Source: Lachnospiraceae bacterium XBD2001 (GTDB lineage Bacteria; Bacillota; Clostridia; Lachnospirales; Lachnospiraceae). Taken from it: a DNA stretch of 64,000 bases. How positions within the stretch are numbered: position 1 is the stretch's first letter; each line of letters opens with the position of its first letter. The notes beneath the pieces were generated by a model. It did no database searches, was not told where the DNA came from, and was given only the letters and a program-made list of their open reading frames with translations. The position numbers were made by a program, and so were the translations under genes. Of this stretch, positions 17,693 to 24,959 are shown in pieces. Location: contig FPAN01000002.1 in the NCBI GenBank assembly GCA_900116395.1, positions 186,001 through 250,000 of the forward strand. Direction: 5' to 3'.

Positions 17693-18020
17693 AGCAGAGG
17701 GATTCGCTAAATCTGGTATTCCTATGCCTTTTTGCTGGGCGGTTCATCGCCTGCGGGAGACAAAAGCATAGGGATTTGTTAAATCCGCACTTCCCTATGC
17801 CTTTCGATGCTAAAATTGCTCTTTTCATCGGGCCTGGGGCAGAGGGATTTCCAATATTCCCAAATCCCTATGCCTGGAGGTCTCTGAAACATCCGCTAAT
17901 CGCCCGAAAAGGCAGAGGGATTATAGAAAATCTCCCATCCCTATGCCGCGCCCCGATAGAATGACCCTCCGAGAGAAAAAGAAGGCATAGGGATGGACCG
18001 TATTCGTGATTCCCTATGCC
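17693..18020. repeat. Array 1: five dyad units, GGCATAGGGAT type, 73-bp period
   Basis: Five units lie at 17694-17728, 17766-17801, 17839-17874, 17912-17947 and 17985-18020. Each begins GCA(T/G)AGGGAT and ends with the inverted partner A(T)TCCCTATGCC. The start-to-start steps are 72, 73, 73 and 73 bp. Units are 35-36 bp and the four gaps are all 37 bp. The inner 14-16 bases vary but keep a central AAATC-like core. The gaps share only fragments such as ATCGCC. No gene is visible in 17405-18190 apart from this array, the fold-back element and the glutaredoxin promoter. Confidence 0.9.
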
Positions 18021-18061
18021 GCCATAGCATTTAGCAACAAAAAACAACAAGAAAGGTGCTC

Positions 18062-18090
18062 TTGACATATCACATTGCGCGCAATACAAT
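18062..18090 (+). promoter_or_regulatory. Glutaredoxin promoter with 12-bp palindrome in the spacer
   Basis: TTGACA (18062-18067) and TACAAT (18085-18090) are spaced by 17 bp. The perfect palindrome ATTGCGCGCAAT (18074-18085) fills the spacer and touches the -10 box, a position where a bound repressor would block RNA polymerase. The nearby MarR-type regulator OhrR (19832) is a candidate, but that is inference. Confidence 0.75.
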
Positions 18091-18190
18091 TATATGAAAT
18101 ATAAAGACACAAGAATGCATCCAAATAAAACAGATGCCGTGCTGGTACATAGTGCAGCGGAATTGAATTAAGAAAAAGGAGGAATCCGTT

Positions 18191-18502
18191 ATGATTAAGA
18201 TTTATGGAATGCCCACATGCCCATATTGCGATTATATTCATGAGCAGATCAAAGGGCGTGAGAGCGAGTTTGAGTACATCAACATTGCGGAGCATGTTCG
18301 TTATATGGGCGCGTTTACCAGAATGCGTGATACGAACCCGGCCTTCGATCATGCAAAAGAGATCGGAGACATCGGAATCCCGGCCTTCGTATTCGAAGAC
18401 GGACGTGTATCCTTAGATCCGGCAGATGCGGGACTCATTGAGTACGGCACTCCGAATGCCTGCTCCATCGAAGATCACAAGAGTGGCAAGAAGGGCTGTT
18501 AA
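18191..18502 (+). CDS. Glutaredoxin-related thiol-disulfide protein
   Basis: The 103-residue protein starts MIKIYGMPTCPYCDYI, with the dithiol active site CPYC at residues 10-13. The cis-proline region follows as GIPAFVFEDG. The fold is glutaredoxin-like. A C-terminal tail ending KKGC adds a further cysteine next to the stop. Such proteins reduce disulfides, usually with a low-molecular-weight thiol or a flavoprotein. It has its own promoter with a palindromic operator-like site and its own terminator, so it is a single-gene unit. An AAAGGAGG site precedes the ATG. Confidence 0.85.
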   Translation: MIKIYGMPTCPYCDYIHEQIKGRESEFEYINIAEHVRYMGAFTRMRDTNPAFDHAKEIGDIGIPAFVFEDGRVSLDPADAGLIEYGTPNACSIEDHKSGKKGC

Positions 18503-18516
18503 AATAGTAAAATGCA

Positions 18517-18551
18517 AACAGGCGCAGGTGTTTTACCTGCGCCTGTTATTC
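18517..18551. terminator. Terminator between glutaredoxin gene and lrgB (convergent)
   Basis: ACAGGCGCAGGT pairs perfectly with ACCTGCGCCTGT around a 5-base loop. T-rich flanks on one side and A-rich on the other suit use in both directions. Confidence 0.85.
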
Positions 18552-19241
18552 TTATCCAATCATTGCAAAAAGCGGTGCAACCACAACCGTTACTACACCG
18601 GCAACGGCAATGGAGAGGGAGCTCATAGCGCCTTCTGTTTCGCCAAGCTCCATGGCTTTGGCAGTACCCATGACGTGGGCGGAAGTCCCGATGGCAATGC
18701 CTTTAGCAACCGGGTCCGTGACGCGAATCAGCTTCAAAAAGCTCTCAGCAATCATGTTGCCGAAGATTCCGGTAATGATAATGGAAAGCACCGTTACGGT
18801 GGCGATGCCGCCCATCTCTTCGGAGAGGCTGATGCCGATGGCCGTGGTAATGGACTTCGGAAGCAGGGTAATATAAATCTGATGATTAAAATGGAACGCA
18901 AGCGTGCAACCCAAGATGCACAGCGCGCTGGTCAGGCAACCGGAGAGGATGCCGCAGACCACGCCGGCTGCGTTCTTTTTCAATGCTTCCATCTGGTCGT
19001 ACATGGGAAGGGCAAGGCACACCGTGGCCGGGGTAATCATGTAGGAGATGATGTCCGCGCCCTCGCTATAGTTCTCGTAAGGAATTCCGCTTCCAGCCAG
19101 GAAGAGAATAATCAAAATAATGGAAATCAGCAGGGGATTAAAAATGGCAAGCTTCAACTTGCTCTTCACCCAAACACCGATGAAGTAGGTGAAGAGGGTG
19201 ATGCTGACACCAAAAAACATAGAATCGGTAAAAATACTCAT
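18552..19241 (-). CDS. lrgB: LrgB family membrane protein
   Basis: This 229-residue polytopic protein matches the LrgB/CidB/YohK family (NPLLISIILIILFL; DIISYMITPATVCLALP; SVTT-like PKSITTAIGISLSEEMGG). LrgAB was first described as an antiholin-like pair. In Bacillus and Streptococcus the LrgAB-type complex is now linked to pyruvate uptake. The ATG overlaps the stop of the upstream lrgA gene (TAATG), which indicates translational coupling. Confidence 0.93.
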   Translation of the reverse strand: MSIFTDSMFFGVSITLFTYFIGVWVKSKLKLAIFNPLLISIILIILFLAGSGIPYENYSEGADIISYMITPATVCLALPMYDQMEALKKNAAGVVCGILSGCLTSALCILGCTLAFHFNHQIYITLLPKSITTAIGISLSEEMGGIATVTVLSIIITGIFGNMIAESFLKLIRVTDPVAKGIAIGTSAHVMGTAKAMELGETEGAMSSLSIAVAGVVTVVVAPLFAMIG

Positions 19242-19612
19242 TACGCTTCTTCCTCCTTCTTGCCGGCGCCAAAACGACGGTTCACAAACTGAGTTACCCA
19301 GCCGGAAATTGCCATAACAACCACGGTAGAGACTGCCAAGGCAACAATCAAAGGAAGCCAGATGTCATCGATGTAGCCCCATTTTTCCAGAAGGCCGACA
19401 CCCGGTGGAATGAACATAATCGGCATGGCCTGAATCAGGAAATTACAGGTCTCGCGGATATGCTCCGGACGAATAAGCCCAACCTCCAACAGGACAAAAA
19501 GAAGTACCATTCCATAGATGCTGGCCGGGATTGGCAGCGGGATAAAATGGTGAATCACTTCGCCCAGGAAGGAGATGCAAATAATGATTAAAAACTGTTT
19601 TACATATTTCAT
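19241..19612 (-). CDS. lrgA: LrgA/CidA family membrane protein
   Basis: The 123-residue protein has four predicted membrane helices. It carries the family motif FIPLPIPASIYGMVLLF near the N terminus and FIPPGVGLLEKWG in the middle, and ends in a charged tail (GKKEEEA). It forms a pair with LrgB. The start at 19612 is preferred over 19624 because a GGAG site lies 6 bases before it. A promoter is visible at 19639-19667. Given ldh and pta elsewhere in the window, pyruvate exchange is plausible, but this is inference. Confidence 0.9.
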   Translation of the reverse strand: MKYVKQFLIIICISFLGEVIHHFIPLPIPASIYGMVLLFVLLEVGLIRPEHIRETCNFLIQAMPIMFIPPGVGLLEKWGYIDDIWLPLIVALAVSTVVVMAISGWVTQFVNRRFGAGKKEEEA

Positions 19613-19638
19613 ACAATACTCCATTCTTTTACATCATT

Positions 19639-19667
19639 AGAATACTAGGAAAATCAGCCCTTTTCAA
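19639..19667 (-). promoter_or_regulatory. Promoter for lrgAB
   Basis: Read on the minus strand, TTGAAA (19667-19662) and TATTCT (19644-19639) are spaced by 17 bp, about 27 bp upstream of the lrgA start. Confidence 0.7.
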
Positions 19668-19722
19668 TTTGTAAGATATACGAAAAAAAACAAAGAAATC
19701 CAAGGAATCTGTGAAAAACCAC

Positions 19723-19802
19723 TTGATTTTTCTAAATAATTGCATACAATATAATAGTAATAAGGTATATGCGGGAGTATAAATAATTATAGATGTATAC
19801 CT
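19723..19802 (+). promoter_or_regulatory. ohrR upstream region: weak promoter and AGGTATA dyad
   Basis: TTGATT (19723-19728) and TACAAT (19745-19750) with 16-bp spacing form a plausible promoter. Downstream, AGGTATA (19763-19769) and TATACCT (19796-19802) form an inverted repeat that could be an operator. The canonical Bacillus OhrR box is not obvious. Confidence 0.45.
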
Positions 19803-19831
19803 GAATAATTATTAGTAGGAGTATATCAACC

Positions 19832-20305
19832 ATGGAAAAAGAAGTTAAAACAGCGGGGGATAAGGGAACACGTTACGATTGCCTGAAGTTAGAAAACCAG
19901 CTGTGCTTTCCGCTTTATGCATGTGCGAAGGAAGTAGTACGCCATTATAAGCCGTTCTTGGACGCGTTGGATCTGACTTACACCCAGTACATCACAATGA
20001 TGGTTCTCTGGGAGAAGAAGGAGATGAACGTGAAGGAAATCGGCAAGAATCTGTTCTTGGATTCCGGCACACTGACTCCACTGTTGAAGAAGTTGGAGAG
20101 CAAGGGTTATATTAAGCGTCATCGCTCCAAAGAGGATGAGCGTAACCTGATTATCAGTATCACACCGGAAGGGGAAGCCCTGAAGGAAGAGGCACTGAAT
20201 GTACCAGCAGAGATGAGAAAGTGCATCTGCTTTGGCAAGGATAAATCTAGCCAGCTCTATGAACTCTTGTATGAGCTCTTAGAGGAGTTTGATAAAGCAA
20301 AATAA
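19832..20305 (+). CDS. ohrR: OhrR-type MarR family organic hydroperoxide sensor
   Basis: The 157-residue MarR protein is clearly of the OhrR subgroup. It contains KLENQLCFPLYA, with the peroxide-sensing cysteine (Cys25), the buried Tyr pair region HYKPFLDAL, and the winged-helix segment DSGTLTPLLKKLE. OhrR represses peroxide-defence genes until the cysteine is oxidised. No ohr (organic hydroperoxide reductase) gene is in the window. Likely targets here are itself and perhaps the glutaredoxin gene, whose promoter holds ATTGCGCGCAAT. An additional Cys lies in the C-terminal part (RKCICFG). Confidence 0.92.
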   Translation: MEKEVKTAGDKGTRYDCLKLENQLCFPLYACAKEVVRHYKPFLDALDLTYTQYITMMVLWEKKEMNVKEIGKNLFLDSGTLTPLLKKLESKGYIKRHRSKEDERNLIISITPEGEALKEEALNVPAEMRKCICFGKDKSSQLYELLYELLEEFDKAK

Positions 20306-20311
20306 GAATGA

Positions 20312-20345
20312 AAAAGAAGCATTCCGTTTATGGAATGCTTCTTTT
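20312..20345. terminator. Terminator between ohrR and HU gene (convergent)
   Basis: GAAGCATTCC (20316-20325) pairs with GGAATGCTTC (20332-20341). A-rich and T-rich flanks suit both directions. Confidence 0.85.
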
Positions 20346-20380
20346 AACCCCTAAATAATATACTCTCCTAAAAGACCTGA

Positions 20381-20662
20381 TTATTTCTTTTTATTAACAG
20401 CGTCCTTCAAAGCCTTACCAGGTTTGAACTTCGGAACCTTAGCTGCCTTAATCTTGATCTCTGCGCCGGTCTGTGGATTACGTCCGGTACGAGCTGCACG
20501 CTTGCCAACTTCAAATGTTCCAAATCCAACCAACTGAACCTTATCTTTTTTCTTTAAGGTCTTGGTGATGGTCTCGGTCAATGCGTTTACAGCATTGGTT
20601 GCATCCTTCTTGGATAATCCTGCACTCTTAGCTACTGCATCAATCAATTCTGTTTTATTCAT
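20381..20662 (-). CDS. hup: HU family DNA-binding protein
   Basis: The 93-residue protein is a classic [23 protein letters not shown], then [28 protein letters not shown], which in pieces gives the GFGTFE and RxGRNPQTG signatures of the beta-arms. It ends in KKK. HU bends and compacts DNA as a dimer. It has an AGGAGG site and its own promoter. A HU-rich nucleoid is a possible reader of bent or cruciform DNA such as the dyad arrays in this window, but there is no direct evidence for that. Confidence 0.97.
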   Translation of the reverse strand: MNKTELIDAVAKSAGLSKKDATNAVNALTETITKTLKKKDKVQLVGFGTFEVGKRAARTGRNPQTGAEIKIKAAKVPKFKPGKALKDAVNKKK

Positions 20663-20720
20663 GTAAAAATCCTCCTAACGTATGTATAAGCATCGCTTAC
20701 ACAAATTAATTGTTACAAAT

Positions 20721-20749
20721 ATATTATCACTTTATTAAGGCTATAACAA
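20721..20749 (-). promoter_or_regulatory. Promoter for the HU gene
   Basis: On the minus strand TTGTTA (20749-20744) and TAATAT (20726-20721) are spaced by 17 bp, about 60 bp upstream of the ATG. Confidence 0.7.
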
Positions 20750-20896
20750 TAGAAATATTAGAAAATTCATTCATTTTTAGCGGAAAAATGGGCTTCGGAG
20801 TACGAAGAATCGGACAGGCGGGTGTGTTATACTGTACCTGTTGTAAAAAGTACATGTGGTAGAGGGACTGCACTCTACCTTCGATATAGAAAGGAA

Positions 20897-20912
20897 TGTT
20901 GGAATTCCAACA
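20897..20912. promoter_or_regulatory. 16-bp perfect palindrome in the recJ leader
   Basis: TGTTGGAATTCCAACA lies between a possible AAGGA ribosome site (20891-20895) and the recJ ATG (20924). The same 16 bases recur inside an 18-bp palindrome at 31095-31112. It could be an operator, or a hairpin that brings the ribosome site closer to the start. Confidence 0.5.
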
Positions 20913-20923
20913 GAATTATAAAT

Positions 20924-22633
20924 ATGGAAAAATGGATGGTACGAACCAAACGGGCGGACTTCAACGCCCTTGCAGAGCGCTTTGGCATTGATCCGGTCAT
21001 CGCCCGCATCATGGTGAATCGTGGTGTGGAGTCGGAGGATATGGAAGGCTATCTGCATCCAACCAAGGAACAATTGCATGATGAAGGAACCATGAAGGAT
21101 TTGCGAGAAGCGGCAGACATTATTGCTACCGCTATTGAAGCGGGCAAGCGGATTCGTGTAGTGGGAGATTATGATATTGACGGAATCTGTTCCACCTATA
21201 TTTTGACGGAGGGCATCAAACGCTGCGGCGGAGCGGTGGACTATGCCATTCCCCATCGTATCGAGGACGGATACGGTGTGAATCCCCAGATGATGGCCCG
21301 GGCGGCAGAGGACGGAATCGCCCTGGTGGTGACCTGTGACAATGGCATCTCTGCTTTTCCTGCCATGGAAGAAGCCAAGCGTTTCGGTATCGATGTGGTG
21401 ATTACCGACCACCATCAGCTCCACTATGAAGAGGAGGATGGGAAGCGCATTTATCGGATGCCTCCGGCCCTTGCAGTGGTGAATCCCCACCGACAGGATT
21501 GCACCTATCCTTACAAGGAGATTTGCGGTGCGGTGGTTGCCTGGAAGGTGATTATGGGTCTCTATGAGCGCTGCGGCATTGCAAAAAAAGAGGCAGAGGT
21601 CTTCTGGGAAGAGGCGGCGTTTGCCACGGTGGGAGATATTATGCCCCTGTTGGATGAGAACCGCACCATTGTGAAGCTTGGCTTAGAGAAAATGGCCCAC
21701 ACCAAGAACATTGGCCTCCATGCCTTGATGGAGCGAAGCGGCATTGACCGTACGAAGCTCTCGGCCTATCATCTGGGATTTGTGCTGGGACCTTGCTTCA
21801 ACGCCACCGGCCGATTGGATACGGCAACGTTGGCAATGGAACTGTTGCAGGAGACGGATCCGCAGCAGGCCATTCGAAGAGCGGATGAACTGATACATCT
21901 GAACGAAGAGCGTAAGACCATGACGGAACGGGGTGTGGAGATGGCTCTTGCAGTCATCGAAGAGGAACATCTGGAAGAAGACAGCGTTTTGGTGGTTTAC
22001 GTGCCGGGCTTGCATGAGAGCTTGAACGGTATTGTGGCCGGGCGGCTGAAGGAACGCTTTTACCGACCCACCTTCGTACTCTCCGACGGAGCGGAATGCG
22101 TCAAGGGTAGCGGTCGTTCCATCGAAGGTTATATCATGAACGAGAAGATGGAAGAGTGCAGCAAGTACTTGAAATACTACGGCGGTCATCCTATGGCTGC
22201 AGGACTATCCATGGAACGGGAGAACGTAGCAGACTTCCGTCGCGAGATGAATGCCAGAGCGAATCTGACGGAGGAGGTCTTAACTCCGAAGATTCATATC
22301 GATGTACCAATGCCTCTGTCCTATATTTCCAAGAACTTAGTGAACCAGCTGGATGCCCTGGAGCCTTTTGGCAACGCCAACGAGAAGCCGTGCTTTGCGG
22401 ATAAGAATCTGCGGGTGGAACGGGTATTTTCCATCGGCAAGGAGAAACAGTATCGGAAATTGCGCCTGGTAACGGAATCCGGATGCCCTATGGAAGGCTT
22501 GTATTTTGGTGACGGGAAGGAGCTGGATGAATTTCTATCCACCCATGATCGCATCATGATTACCTACTATCCGTCTGTCAATGTGTTCCGGGATGTGGAG
22601 AGCCTCCAGGTGATGATTACACATTACCAATGA
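20924..22633 (+). CDS. recJ: Single-stranded-DNA-specific exonuclease RecJ
   Basis: The 569-residue product is RecJ, a 5'-3' exonuclease used in recombination and repair. DHH-family motifs appear in order: VVGDYDIDGICST (motif I), VVTCDNGIS (II), VVITDHHQ (III, DHH) and NPHRQDC with ICGAVVAWK. The DHHA1 motif is GGHPMAAGLSM. The start at 20924 (MEKWMVRTK) fits family alignments. An in-frame extension to 20822 adds 34 residues with no domain character. No good ribosome site lies at normal distance from the ATG. The nearest (AAGGA) is 28 bases away, across a palindrome. Confidence 0.93.
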   Translation: MEKWMVRTKRADFNALAERFGIDPVIARIMVNRGVESEDMEGYLHPTKEQLHDEGTMKDLREAADIIATAIEAGKRIRVVGDYDIDGICSTYILTEGIKRCGGAVDYAIPHRIEDGYGVNPQMMARAAEDGIALVVTCDNGISAFPAMEEAKRFGIDVVITDHHQLHYEEEDGKRIYRMPPALAVVNPHRQDCTYPYKEICGAVVAWKVIMGLYERCGIAKKEAEVFWEEAAFATVGDIMPLLDENRTIVKLGLEKMAHTKNIGLHALMERSGIDRTKLSAYHLGFVLGPCFNATGRLDTATLAMELLQETDPQQAIRRADELIHLNEERKTMTERGVEMALAVIEEEHLEEDSVLVVYVPGLHESLNGIVAGRLKERFYRPTFVLSDGAECVKGSGRSIEGYIMNEKMEECSKYLKYYGGHPMAAGLSMERENVADFRREMNARANLTEEVLTPKIHIDVPMPLSYISKNLVNQLDALEPFGNANEKPCFADKNLRVERVFSIGKEKQYRKLRLVTESGCPMEGLYFGDGKELDEFLSTHDRIMITYYPSVNVFRDVESLQVMITHYQ

Positions 22634-22710
22634 TTTTTTTTCTCAAATAGTGTAATATGGTTACGTATGTTGTTTTGGCAACGTAAGACCAAGGTTAGAT
22701 GGGAGTAAAA

Positions 22711-23745
22711 ATGAAAGTTTTAAGTATTGCGATTCCTAGCTACAATTCCCAGGATTATATGGCGAATTGTATCGAATCCTTATTGGTTGGCGGAGAGGAC
22801 GTAGAGATTCTTGTAGTCGATGACGGCTCTAAGGATAACACCGCCAAGATTGCAGATGAATATGCAGCGAAGTATCCGACCATTGTACGGGCAATCCACC
22901 AGGAGAACGGTGGACACGGAGAGGCAGTGAACGCCGGTATCCGTAACGCAACCGGTGTTTTTTATAAAGTCGTAGACAGTGATGACAAGGTGGATGCAGA
23001 CGCACTTCGCCAGATTCTTGCCAAGTTGAAGGAGTTTATCGAGACAGATGAAGCCGGCAATGCCCATGGTACATTGGACCTTTTGGTAAGCAATTTCATC
23101 TATGACAAGCAGGGCGCCAAGCACAAGAAGGTGATGCAGTACCGCAAGTATATTGAGCCGAATAAGGTGCTTCATTGGGAAGATTTACGGAAGATGCCGA
23201 TGGGCAAGTATATCCTGATGCATTCCGTGATTTATCGCACACAGCTTCTGCGTGATTGTGGATTAGAACTTCCGAAGCACACCTTCTATGTGGACAACCT
23301 GTTTGTTTTCAATCCGTTGCCACACGTAGAGACCATTTACTATTTGGATGTGAATTTCTATCTGTATTACATTGGCCGCGAGGACCAGTCCGTCAATGAG
23401 CAGATTATGATTAAGCGTATCGACCAGCAGCTGCGGGTGAACCGCCTGATGATTGATAAGTTTACTTCCACGGAGTTTTCCGATGGCCATGTGAAGCAGT
23501 ACATGCGTAATTACCTAGAGATTATTACGGCAATTTCTTCCGTACTTGCTATTCGTTCCAAGGATCCGGAGAATCTGAAGAAGATGGATGATCTGTGGGA
23601 TTATATGAAGGAAAAAGATTCCAAGTTGTACTATCTGTTACGCAGCCGTTTTATCGGTGCAGCAGTGCATCTTCCGGGCAAGATTGGCCGCGGTATTGTA
23701 TCCGGCGGTTACAAGATTGCACAGAAGATTTACGGTTTTAACTAA
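22711..23745 (+). CDS. Family 2 glycosyltransferase
   Basis: The 344-residue cytosolic protein has a GT-A fold: LSIAIPSYNSQDYMANCI, then VDDGSKDNT for nucleotide-sugar binding and VVDSDDKVDADAL as the DxD-like motif. GT2 enzymes make cell-wall or exopolysaccharide linkages, and the donor and acceptor are unknown. The start at 22711 has GGGAG five bases upstream and is chosen over 22699. No membrane helix is seen. A short dyad TTACGT...ACGTAA (22661-22686) lies upstream. No other polysaccharide genes are adjacent. Confidence 0.9.
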   Translation: MKVLSIAIPSYNSQDYMANCIESLLVGGEDVEILVVDDGSKDNTAKIADEYAAKYPTIVRAIHQENGGHGEAVNAGIRNATGVFYKVVDSDDKVDADALRQILAKLKEFIETDEAGNAHGTLDLLVSNFIYDKQGAKHKKVMQYRKYIEPNKVLHWEDLRKMPMGKYILMHSVIYRTQLLRDCGLELPKHTFYVDNLFVFNPLPHVETIYYLDVNFYLYYIGREDQSVNEQIMIKRIDQQLRVNRLMIDKFTSTEFSDGHVKQYMRNYLEIITAISSVLAIRSKDPENLKKMDDLWDYMKEKDSKLYYLLRSRFIGAAVHLPGKIGRGIVSGGYKIAQKIYGFN

Positions 23746-23781
23746 GATGCAGTATAATACAGATTGGAGAGGGGGTCTTTC

Positions 23782-24729
23782 ATGATTACTGAGAATTATA
23801 CATTTCAATCCAGCGATGCAGAGAAGACTACAATACACGGAGTTAAGTGGACTCCGGACGACGGTGAAGTGAAGGCTGTGATTCAGTTGAATCACGGAAT
23901 GATTGAGTACATTGAGCGCTATGCGGAATTTGCAGAGTATCTGACCAAGCGTGGTTTCGTGGTGATGGGACATGATCACATCGGCCATGGTGATTCTGTG
24001 CGAAGCTCTGCAGACTGGGGTATTATGCATACCGATACCCCAAGCGATACCTTGGTAGAGGATATGTTTACCAACTATCGCATTATTTGCGGACAGTATC
24101 CGGACAAGCCGTTCTTTATCTTAGGACATTCCATGGGTTCTTACCTTCTGCGTAAGTTCTTGAGCGTGAAGGCAGACCAGTTGGAAGGCGTGAATGGTGC
24201 GGTGATTATGGGTACCGGTACCGTGGATGACGGTGCAATCAAGGCAGGCTCTGCAGTGTGCAAGTTGATTGCTTTGTTCCGCGGCTGGGACTATAAGAGC
24301 AAGTTCGTTGCAGGCTTGATGTACGATGCGAATTACAAGAAGTTCGATGTAACCGGCGAGAACAAGGAGAACTCCTGGCTGTCCAAGAACATTGAGAGTG
24401 TTACCAAGTATTACAACGACCCGAAGGATACCTTCGCTTTTTCCTTGAACGGATACCGTGTGTTATTGGAGGCAACTGCTTACGATAACAAAATGGAGAA
24501 TATTGCGAAGATGCGCAAGGAGATGCCAATCCTCTTCGTTTCCGGTGAGGACGATCCGGTTGGCGGACTTGGCGAGGGCGTGAAGCTTGCTTGCAACAAG
24601 TTCATTGAGGCCGGCATCAAGGATGTTTCCATGAAGCTGTATAAGGACGACCGCCACGAAATCCTGAACGAATTGGACCGTGAGACGGTATATTCCGACA
24701 TCTACCAGTGGATGGCAGAGCGGATGTAA
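23782..24729 (+). CDS. Alpha/beta hydrolase (monoacylglycerol lipase-like)
   Basis: The 315-residue protein belongs to the serine aminopeptidase S33/Hydrolase_4 group. It shows the oxyanion region LNHGMIEYIERYAEFAEYL, the nucleophile elbow LGHSMGSYLLR (catalytic Ser), the acid in SGEDDPVG, and the catalytic His in KDDRHEILNE. Close relatives are annotated as lysophospholipases or monoacylglycerol lipases. There is no signal peptide, so it acts in the cytosol. The ATG at 23782 has a GAGAGGGGG site. A TTG at 23764 would add six residues. It is followed by a strong terminator. Confidence 0.9.
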   Translation: MITENYTFQSSDAEKTTIHGVKWTPDDGEVKAVIQLNHGMIEYIERYAEFAEYLTKRGFVVMGHDHIGHGDSVRSSADWGIMHTDTPSDTLVEDMFTNYRIICGQYPDKPFFILGHSMGSYLLRKFLSVKADQLEGVNGAVIMGTGTVDDGAIKAGSAVCKLIALFRGWDYKSKFVAGLMYDANYKKFDVTGENKENSWLSKNIESVTKYYNDPKDTFAFSLNGYRVLLEATAYDNKMENIAKMRKEMPILFVSGEDDPVGGLGEGVKLACNKFIEAGIKDVSMKLYKDDRHEILNELDRETVYSDIYQWMAERM

Positions 24730-24746
24730 TTGCATAAGAATGATTG

Positions 24747-24776
24747 AAGGCGCTCCCAAGTGGGGCGCCTTTTTTT
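24747..24776 (+). terminator. Rho-independent terminator
   Basis: AAGGCGC-CCC pairs with GGG-GCGCCTT around a short loop and is followed by seven T. Confidence 0.88.
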
Positions 24777-24890
24777 GCCACCTCCACATCCCCCACTAGG
24801 GGATAATACCCAACTGTCGAAGATATACCCACAGGTGATGACAATTACACGGGTGTATAGTAAAATATACATATATTGTGCAGATTGCTG

Positions 24891-24913
24891 TCTGCGGCCT
24901 GAGGAACCGCAGA
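24891..24913 (+). promoter_or_regulatory. Leader hairpin before the Fe-S flavoprotein gene
   Basis: TCTGCGG pairs with CCGCAGA around a 9-base loop, 47 bp before the start codon. It may be a leader structure or operator. The rest of 24780-24959 shows no clear gene. Confidence 0.4.
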
Positions 24914-24959
24914 ATATAAGGGCAATTTGATAGAAAGTAGTGTGGAGGAGTAATTAGAA

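Noticed and set aside
17694-18020. CRISPR array (36-bp repeats and 37-bp spacers)
   Set aside because: Only the ends of the repeats are conserved, as inverted arms. The centres vary, and no cas genes are present. In the sister array at 49080 the spacers are similar to each other rather than unique.
18426-19292. 288-residue plus-strand frame
   Set aside because: It is the antisense shadow of lrgB and the end of lrgA, rich in His/Gln/Asn as such shadows often are.
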